A stretch of 64,000 nt of DNA, taken from Cavia porcellus. Lineage: Eukaryota > Chordata > Mammalia > Rodentia > Caviidae. The notes beneath the pieces are model-generated. The model saw only the letters and a program-made list of their open reading frames with translations, was not told the origin of the DNA and made no database searches. The translations under genes were made by a program, and so were the position numbers. Positions 56,741 through 64,000 of this stretch are shown one piece after another; positions within the stretch are counted from its first letter, which is position 1; each line of letters starts with the position of its first letter. The DNA is taken from assembly GCF_034190915.1 (NCBI RefSeq), contig NW_026947484.1:83833982-83897981 (forward strand). Reading direction: 5' to 3'.

Positions 56741-56875
56741 GGGGCGGGAGACGAGTCCCTAAGAAGAGCTGTATGTGCCTCAAAGCCTTTCTCTGAAGTT
56801 GGAATAGGCTTACATGCCTCATGCAAGTAACTGGCGTGTGGTCAGACACTGCTGCATTCTGCCCAGCTCTCACCA

Positions 56876-56985
56876 AAAATATTGAATTGAGGGAAGCTAT
56901 CCTTTATGAATGGAGAAGGGATAAAGACATCACCTGAAAAAGCTGAAAAATATATCTCTAACAAACCTGTTCTACAAGAAATGCT
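56876..56985 (+). repeat. Inverted repeat arm 2 (L1 ORF1 C-terminal sequence)
   Basis: Plus-strand copy of the block at 55763-55872, lying about 1 kb away in what should be the 5'UTR of the L1. It begins 'aaaatattgaattgagggaa' and ends 'tctacaagaaatgct'. Confidence 0.85.
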
Positions 56986-58320
56986 AAATATATAGGCATG
57001 CAATTACAATACCTGTGGACAATTATTAATACTGTGGACAAGCCCTAAGACTGTATGTCATACATGTGATTATGCCCACTACCAAGTTGGGTTACATCCT
57101 ATAGTTTTCCAAGACCATCATGACACTAGTGTAGGACCATGGCCCAGGCTGCTATGAACTGTTTATTGCAGAGGTGACCTTATGGCTCAAATCATTATGA
57201 CTAGTCCTGAGTGGTGCTAGCTAGAATAGATGTGTGCTTGATTGTGGCTGCGTGTTTTCTCCTGGCACTGAGGTGTTCAGGGCTGTATCCATTCTCAGGC
57301 TGGGGATGGGGCACATTAGGATCTTGCCAGTATTAATTTTTATAAACTCGGCACAAAATTCTAGGGCAAAATCTTGTGCTTACTACTCTGTCCCACCCCC
57401 AACAAATGGAATTTTGTACCGTTCTATACTGGGTTAGTGTTGGTGAAATGTATTCTCTTGGTCACCTAGTCTGAAAATAAGATGGGTTATGCCTCAGAGT
57501 TGCAGTTTTGAGGACTCACAAACTCAGGGATATTTGAAGCATCTATTAGTGATTCCAGGCAACAGGTCCTGTAATCACTGACCAGACAGCAGCTGTCTGC
57601 AGTTGTAGAATGAGTGGTGGAGACAGTCTCTTGGCTGCCATGAGTGGTGCTAAGCTTAAGGCATAGAGCCATGGGGATTCGGATGATATTAGGAGGAGGG
57701 CAAGTGTGCATTAGATTCAATCCAACTCTGGAACTGATGCAGCAGAACTCGGAAAAAGGTTTCTATTTGATGCCAGGTTGGTATACAAGTTGTTCCTGAG
57801 TTCTGACCTGTTTATGGGGTTTTTAATTTTTACCAGGTATTGGTAGGTATGACGGTGGGATCCAAAACAAAGCCCTATGTTACTTTTGGTCCTCTGGGTC
57901 CAGGCAAGTGGATTCTTGCTCCCTGGTCTCCTGCCCCAAGGTGGAGGACGGGTAGAAGGAAAATGCTGATCCAGTAGCTGCATCCACAAGTATTGGTCTG
58001 GATGTTGCATGGTGCTTTATCACTAGACTTCACTGTGGTAATTATGGAACTGGGTTTTAAGCCTAAAGTCTTATTTTTCCCATCCTACTTTAAGAAGCTT
58101 CTTGTTTTGGGCTGCTTAGAGTTGGGAAAGAGATGACAAGGGCAACTCTTTCCTTTTTGTCTTCTTTAGTGAATCTTTTTTGTTAAACTAATAGTAGACA
58201 CTGATCTCTGATTCCCTTAACTGTTTTAAAAGTAGTTCAGTGTGTAAAAAGCTGTTCAAACTATGTCTGTGGGGAGAAAATGCCCAGTATAGCTTATTCA
58301 GGTACCACCTTGTTCCACCT

Positions 58321-59819
58321 CTACAAACTATATTTTAATTTATTGAAATTCATTTAATCATAGACAATGCTAAGTTATTAATTCATTATTAATATCTTGA
58401 GAATTTCTTAATATATTGACTAATGAACATATTGACTAATCTCTGCATGTATGTATAAAGTTAGATCATATTTTTTTCATCTTTGGCATTCTGATCAATT
58501 ATCTGTTCAGAAGAATGACTGCAATGTTGAAAACACCAAATAAGACACATCCTGAACTTTTTGTGCTCATTTCCTGGTTAAGGATTTTGTGCCTACACAA
58601 TCAATCCAGTGATCAAATCTGAAAAACAAAAGCCCAATTAGGCAGAGAAGAAAAATGTGAAAGAGAATCTAATTGTCTATTCCAAATCAAGATTTCCAGA
58701 ATGTTTGAATAATAGAGTTGTTTTATTCTGTCATTATTTCCATAGCAACAAGCTTTCTTGATGTTGATGACATTAACAAGCGTACTTGTGCTTTGTCTCA
58801 CTTTAACTCATTGGATTGATTTGCAGCCAGTTGTTGGTCTCACAGTGCTCATTGCTAATAGGTAACATATCAGCTACTAAAACTTTTTGATTTAATAAAT
58901 CAAAGAGCACATTTTTTCTGTCTATATTTATATTCCTGAGATGATTATTCACTCAAAGTCAGGTCAGCTAGGCCAGCGAAAATCTACTCCATTTTAGGAC
59001 TTTTCCTTGTGTTGTTAGCGAAGGCAACTCCCCACTTATTTAGCTTGTGGTGTTAATGATCCTGGAGGTTTTAGAGGTTGCAAAAAGGAGTTTAGAACTG
59101 ATACTAAGAGAAACCAGGCAGGGGATGAGGGAAGATGCCATGTTTTGACATGACTTCAATCTTGAAACCAGCTGTATTATGTATGAACATTGTGTATTCT
59201 TACCCTTTTTATGAGAGTCCACTTTTTATCTTTGTTTTTGAGACAATAAAACCTTTCTTTCCCTGAATGCCAACTTGAATCAACTTGCTACCATTCACAA
59301 TTGGTAGTCCTACCTTTAGGAATATCATATTTTCCTTCATGGCGCTTTCAGAATGTATCTTTATCATTACTTCAATGCCAGTGTCTCTTACTACACTGGC
59401 TTTTAGGCAAATGGTAGTATGACCTCACTGTGTAGGGACACTGTGCGACAACTAGAACAGTTTTGACCCACTATTGGTGTTCGGAATATCAAAGAAGTAA
59501 AGCCAGTCTTTCCTCAGCTATGTTCTTAAAAGCTTTTAAGAAATTAATCTTGGAGCTATTTTTCCCGTCAGTTATTTGAGATGATCACACTTAAATACCA
59601 ATACTTCTATTTTTGAAATGTGAACTTGGACAATTATTTCTCTGAGCTTCAGTTTGCTTATCAGTGTGGAGTGCTTACTTCACTATGTGAGCACTTGTAA
59701 ATACAGGCTCTTGTTAAAAGGACTGCTACTAGCAGAACAGAAAGAGGTACACAGGTGACAAGTGGGAGCAAATAGTTGGTTCAAAACCAGCGTGTCCGAG
59801 TGGACAAGAGCAAAGGCCA
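58321..59819. other. Unique intergenic sequence downstream of the phosphatase gene
   Basis: No gene seen. 58560-58900 is free of recognised repeats and may be conserved non-coding DNA. A MIR-type remnant lies at 59615-59720 (reversed, 'cttggacaattatttctctg agcttcagtttgc' in excerpt). The minus-strand frames at 58613-58801 and 59040-59222 look like chance frames. Confidence 0.45.
59615..59720 (-). repeat. MIR-type ancient SINE fragment
   Basis: 'acttggacaattatttctct', 'gagcttcagtttgcttatc' and 'gtgagcacttgtaaatac' follow the MIR order 'cttgggcaagttacttaacctctctgagcctcagtttcctcatc...'. Short and decayed. Confidence 0.65.
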
Positions 59820-62800
59820 TGACTGCATAACACTGACATTTTTATTAGAATTCATTTGTAACAAATGGAACTTGTGTCAGCAAAGAACTGATTTTCATAC
59901 AGACTTCTTTCGCCACCAATGTAACGAAGTAAGAAAATAAAAAGCACGCCTTTCATTCTGTAAAACATTTACGCGTACTACTAATTAGAGGTAATTGTAT
60001 TTTTTTAACAAGCCATTTTACAAGTTATTTTAAGTTTTCAGTCTATGCATCCAAAACGAGAGCAAAGAACACAACTGTTATCTTTGTAAAGACACTCCAA
60101 GCTTGGATGGCAAAGCCACGTAACGGATGGATAGGATGGATCTGTAGCCTTCTGATCTCTGCTGGAGTATCAGGGGCACCCATAAACCCAAAAGAAAAAT
60201 GAAGAGGGAATCAAAGTGAAAGGAGGGACTAAAACAAAGCAAAACCAAAAATAAACAGGAAAGAAAAAAAATGTGTGCATGACTGCTGATTTTTTTTCTT
60301 TCCTGTTTCTAAGGTGTGTTATTTACATACACATAAATGAATTTCAGAAGCAGTTTCTTACAGATGGGTTCAAGTAATAACATTATTGGGTGTAGAATCA
60401 ATAGGGCAGTGCATAGTACAAAGGTATAGAAAGTGCAAAGTTCCCTAGAGGCCCTTCCCTCCCCTGGCTGTCCTCGCCGTTTTGTCTAACCATGCAAATC
60501 ATTTTTAAAAAAGAGCTAAAATAAAGTTCTGTACAAATCACTTTTTATATATTTTGATTTTTACCATTGTAACTAATTACAAAATTATACATAACTACAC
60601 ATACATAGGTAAATAATAGCACCGTACTGGTTATGGTGATGAAAAGAACTGGAAACTTGAGCGTTTATGGAAATGGCAGATAAAGGTGTCTACCTGGGAA
60701 ATTAAAACTCAAATGGTTGTACAGAAAAGTACAGAGTGGAATGCACATCAATGACAGTAAGGGAGTTAGTTCTGGGAACAGCTCCTGAATAGTAAGATTT
60801 CTGGAATAGTCTCTGCCTCGCTCGTCTGTGGTATGCATCCCATTCATTCGCTTTTTGTGATTATCGTCACCTTTCCCTCTGCCCTGTGGGCAGCTTTTGT
60901 TTCAGGGAGACAAACTGCTCATTGGCCAATCATTCTGGTGTGCAATACTCCATCAGGTTCTATGTGTCCAGCATAGTGTGTCTGGATGACACAATATCTG
61001 TCTGTCTCACCTCCTTTGTCTCACTAAAAGAAAAGTATAGCACTGAGTAATCTGGCACTTGGATAAATCTTCAAAAGATACAAACTAAAAGAAAACAACA
61101 GACCCCACATAGTGCACATTCTTCTCTGGTTCTGATGTAGGTTAGAGAGTCTCATTCTGAGGTAGCCTTCTAGATACTTTTTTTTTTTTAAAGTATTATG
61201 TATATTTTTTTCTTTTTTCTTTTTTTTTATAAAAGTGCTCAAATATGATGCTTGCAAGTGTTTGGTCTCTTGGATTTCATTCTGCTAGCGATGGGAAAAT
61301 GTGAAAACAAACAAACTTCCATGCAGAACATCCATGATGCAAAAATAACCAAAAAATCATACCTATATCAAAACTCTTAAGAGTTCTTAGGAGTTTTTGA
61401 GGGTTCTTTAAAATCAGGTAAGACATGGTGAACTCATGCCACCATCCATGGCTTCCTAAAGAACTTATGTTGGAGGATTTAGAGGAGAGATATATTATTT
61501 CCACTTTCAGAAAAATCCTAATGAAATATCAAATATATCCTAAAATTGCCAATGATATTTTTACTAAAATAAGTTTGATGTAGTTACTGCATGTTTCAGA
61601 GCAGATTTGGAAGGGATTATAAATAAAACAAGTAGCTTTTCCTGATGTTGACGATTATGAACAGAAGAGCCCTGATTATCCAAGTGCTTTGGGCTGGTAC
61701 AATCACTAACATCCCCGACTTGGCTGAAAACTAGGAATGCATATTATTCAAAGAGTTTCTGTACATGTGGTAAACATTTAATGCTTTAATTGAAAGGGTA
61801 ACAGATATGAACCACTAATGGCAATATGAACCCAAAGCTAAAAAGAAATGCTATTAAAATAGGCATCAATTATAAGGCACTCTAAATGCAAAACTAAAAC
61901 CAAAACAAAACAAAGTATAGCACTTCCCAGGAATGCTATGTGCCACAAAATGTTTCTTACCAAACAGACTAAAATGAGTTTGGCTTTGCCCCTGTTACAT
62001 ATCATAAATGCAAATTTCATAGCACGTACTATAGACAATATATGATTGAATACACTTTTTAAACAATTTGATAGCTGATATATTACAACATTCTCCCTTC
62101 CTAAAGGGATATGCACTGACCTTTCCCACATGCACACCTCTTAGATATTTAATAATTTTTTTATTGCACTAGATTGTTAGGAATACTGAACTTTGTTGGA
62201 AGCCTGGCTAACAAAATGTTATTTGTGAACATAACTGGGTGGGTGAGGGAGATTGAGTTGGAAATTAGGGGGGTGAGGTTTGACAATCACTGATGTGCAT
62301 TCCTCATTTCCCTTTAGAAAATTAAAATTTGCGATATTAAGAAATCCCAATATGTAATAAAATTAAGAATTGAAAGAGATATTTATAATAGCTTTTATAC
62401 TATTTTAAAAAAACTGAATCACAAGAGAACTGAATGATTGCTAACTCTAACTTTTGTGTGGACACACTGTCTATATATACATAGACACCCTTACAAAATT
62501 CGGATATATATGTATATATGTTAGCAGCAACTTTATACTTTGCGCCTCCCTGTTGATTCCAAAAGCAAAACAAAATTAAATTCTCTTTGATCATTTAAAG
62601 AGAATGGGTACTTTTTCATTAATTAAAACTGAACAGAAATGTCAAAGTAATATCTGATGAGACCAAAACTATAGATTGAGTATTGCACAAAAATGTGCAA
62701 ATTTTCAAATGATTTGATATTTCTACAGCAAGATATTACAGATAACAGTTCTACAGCTTAAAAAAACTTACAGTTTGGAAATAAAAAATGAAGAATTATG

Positions 62801-63402
62801 TAACTGTTTTTTAAAATTCACTTTATCGAATGATACATTTTGTTAAAAAAAAAGTGTACACAGTTAGAAATGAAGCACAGGTCAGCAGTATCTTTACAAT
62901 ACTAAAAAACTAAATCAAGGGCTTTCTTTTTAAACATCCCCCACCCTTACTCCTAAAAGCTTATTATGAGTGGTATGGTGGGAAGGGGCAAGGTCGGAGC
63001 AGAATCCATTTTATTCTGAGAAGCTACACCAGCAAATATCTTGCACTGTAGCACTCCAGCAATTTCTCTTGGTACCTGTGAAGCAAACTCAAACAAGATG
63101 TTGGTTCTTTGCTGTGATTTCTTCTTCCCTTTATGTTGAATCCTTGAAGTATCTGTAAATAAAATCCTTCAGATGCTTCATAAGTCAGGATTCTCTTTAT
63201 TATTTTTCAGGTTAGATTATTAAACTGAATTCTTGGTCCACCTGGAATAGTTTGTTTTTAACTGGTTGTGTGTGTAATAGTCCCACTAAGTGGTTGTTAG
63301 CTAGAAGTTAAGAAGGACTTCTCAAGTGCCCTGTATGGCTCAGAAGAGACTCCATGGATATTGAAGGGCCTGTAGTAAAAATCCAGAAGGGGTCAGGGGT
63401 TT
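59820..63402 (-). other. PTPRD: 3'UTR of the LAR-family phosphatase gene (PTPRD)
   Basis: Begins right after the TAG at 63403-63405 and runs leftwards about 3.6 kb without any L1, SINE or LTR that I can recognise, in clear contrast to the rest of the window. The distal polyadenylation signal is AATAAA at plus-strand 59841-59846 (TTTATT), with possible cleavage about 59820-59826 and T/G-rich sequence beyond. An alternative proximal signal lies near 63191-63196. A Pumilio-type site UGUAAAUA lies at 60320-60327. Short frames here are not coding. The lack of repeats suggests purifying selection. The 3' end position is inferred from the signal alone. Confidence 0.75.
59841..59846 (-). terminator. 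PTPRD: Distal polyadenylation signal
   Basis: TTTATT on the plus strand gives AATAAA on the sense strand, followed 15-25 bases later by a CA and then 'ctcttgtccactcgg'. It is the last AATAAA before the sequence becomes repeat-bearing intergenic DNA. Confidence 0.55.
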
Positions 63403-63471
63403 CTACGTTGCATAGTGATCAAAGCTGCCCAGGTACTCTAGTGCGGCTCGATAGCAAAACTGGTACTGATC
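63403..63471 (-). CDS. PTPRD: C-terminal coding exon of a LAR-family receptor protein tyrosine phosphatase, probably PTPRD
   Basis: The last 22 codons and stop of the gene. On the minus strand a pyrimidine-rich tract and 'ctcctgtag' form the acceptor, and the exon then starts GATCAG in phase 0. It starts DQYQF and ends LEYLGSFDHYAT*. That tail is the invariant C-terminus of the LAR group (PTPRF, PTPRS, PTPRD), following the second, inactive phosphatase domain. The proteins are neuronal cell-surface phosphatases that organise synapses. The residues DQYQFCYRAA fit my recollection of PTPRD better than PTPRF (QLCYRAA) or PTPRS (EYQFCYQAA). The long 3'UTR and the repeat-rich desert beyond also fit PTPRD. 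The upstream exons lie right of the window. Confidence 0.9.
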   Translation of the reverse strand, partial: DQYQFCYRAALEYLGSFDHYAT

Positions 63472-64000
63472 CTACAGGAGATAACACAGAAGGGAGAAAA
63501 GGAAGTGTGAGTGTATTACAATAGAAAACTAGCCTGGTAAACAAAGTTCTATTTCTACAGGAACAGAATCATTACTTTTTATAGTCAGTTCAATCCAATG
63601 ACCATGTAGTAAGTTTGTTAACTTCACCAGTTTGATCAAAATAGTTTCCTAATACCAAGCAGGTGACAAATCTAGAGATCATTCTCTTCTAGATGAGTAC
63701 GAACTGATTTCCAAATAGTAAGAAACAATTACCACCAGCTGAACACACAAACCTCTTATTTGCCACAAGCATCTTTTATCATGACTTGTTGCACTACGAT
63801 AACTAATCCTTAGCCTGCAAATTTAGAGTCCTAAGGTGATCTGGATTTATATTTCTGGCACTACCCATCCAAATTTATGTTAAAAAAATTCTGATTAGAC
63901 AGTAGATCCTTGTTGCCTGTAGTCAGAATGACCGTCATTTTTTATATCCATGTACAAATGAGAGAAGGAGCCAAAAAGTCATTAGTGTGGAACCTCATAC
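63472..64000 (-). other. PTPRD: Last intron of the phosphatase gene (partial)
   Basis: Sequence upstream of the acceptor at 63472-63473. No further exon is visible before the window edge: I looked for the preceding coding stretch ending in the TE codons before DQYQ and did not find it, so the penultimate exon must lie further right. Confidence 0.7.

Larger units (their letters stand above)
53832..58320 (-). mobile_element. Old minus-strand L1, right segment (ORF2 endonuclease, ORF1, 5'UTR)
   Basis: Continues the L1 from 48423. Minus-strand pieces at 54356-54559 and 54831-55028 are endonuclease sequence (the latter with 'HYLQETSSAS', equivalent to the QETHLT motif). ORF1 lies at about 55100-56340 (coiled-coil and C-terminal parts, no long frame). 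56340-58320 is probably 5'UTR: it has no L1 ORF on the minus strand and ends near 58320 with reversed 'ggtggaacaaggtgg', which resembles an L1 start. Two ID SINEs lie inside, and an inverted ORF1 fragment sits at 56876-56985. The frame 57717-58010 is not recognised. Confidence 0.55.

Noticed and set aside
55763..56985. CRISPR or designed hairpin
   Set aside because: A single inverted pair of L1 ORF1 sequence in mammalian DNA; no repeated spacing.
60665..60847. 60-codon minus-strand frame upstream of the polyadenylation signal
   Set aside because: Inside the phosphatase 3'UTR, short, and no domain; most likely non-coding.

Overview
The window is mammalian nuclear DNA, almost certainly from a rodent. 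It carries tRNA-derived SINEs of the rodent ID type, 7SL-derived B1-type SINEs, several LINE-1 (L1) lineages, a MaLR LTR, MIRs and an IAP-like class II endogenous retrovirus. I could not fix the species from the sequence alone. Only one cellular gene is visible: the last coding exon and the roughly 3.6 kb 3'UTR of a LAR-family receptor tyrosine phosphatase on the minus strand at the right edge, best matched to PTPRD. The rest is the repeat-filled intergenic region downstream of it.

Layout. 1-6070: two old minus-strand L1s, the second reaching an L1 5' end near 6068. 6071-8040: unique DNA. 8041-34596: one old plus-strand L1 split into three pieces by later insertions. The first, a minus-strand L1 (9641-23916), was itself hit near its 3' end by a full-length plus-strand L1 (about 9682-16440), by two copies of a short ORF-less element with a tandem head (17802-18437 and 19994-20719), and by an ID SINE. 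The second is a young, nearly intact minus-strand L1 (26172-32906). 34597-37660: unique DNA with MIRs. 37660-42100: old L1 pieces, a MaLR LTR and an odd L1 5' fragment with no 3' end. 42101-45232: an L1-like element with 5'UTR, ORF1 and 3'UTR but no ORF2, flanked by a 17 bp target duplication. 46330-58320: an old minus-strand L1 containing a B1, which contains a 5.2 kb young IAP-like provirus (48577-53805). 58321-59820: unique DNA with a MIR. 59820-64000: the phosphatase 3' end.

The main theme is parasitism around L1. The window holds autonomous L1s, an ORF1-only derivative, a UTR-only derivative and ID/B1 SINEs, most with target-site duplications that show how they nest. The provirus has near-identical LTRs, an open gag, a well-formed -1 frameshift signal and a deletion that removes protease and most of reverse transcriptase while leaving RNase H and integrase open. 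It has no env. All family calls were made by eye; no database was searched.
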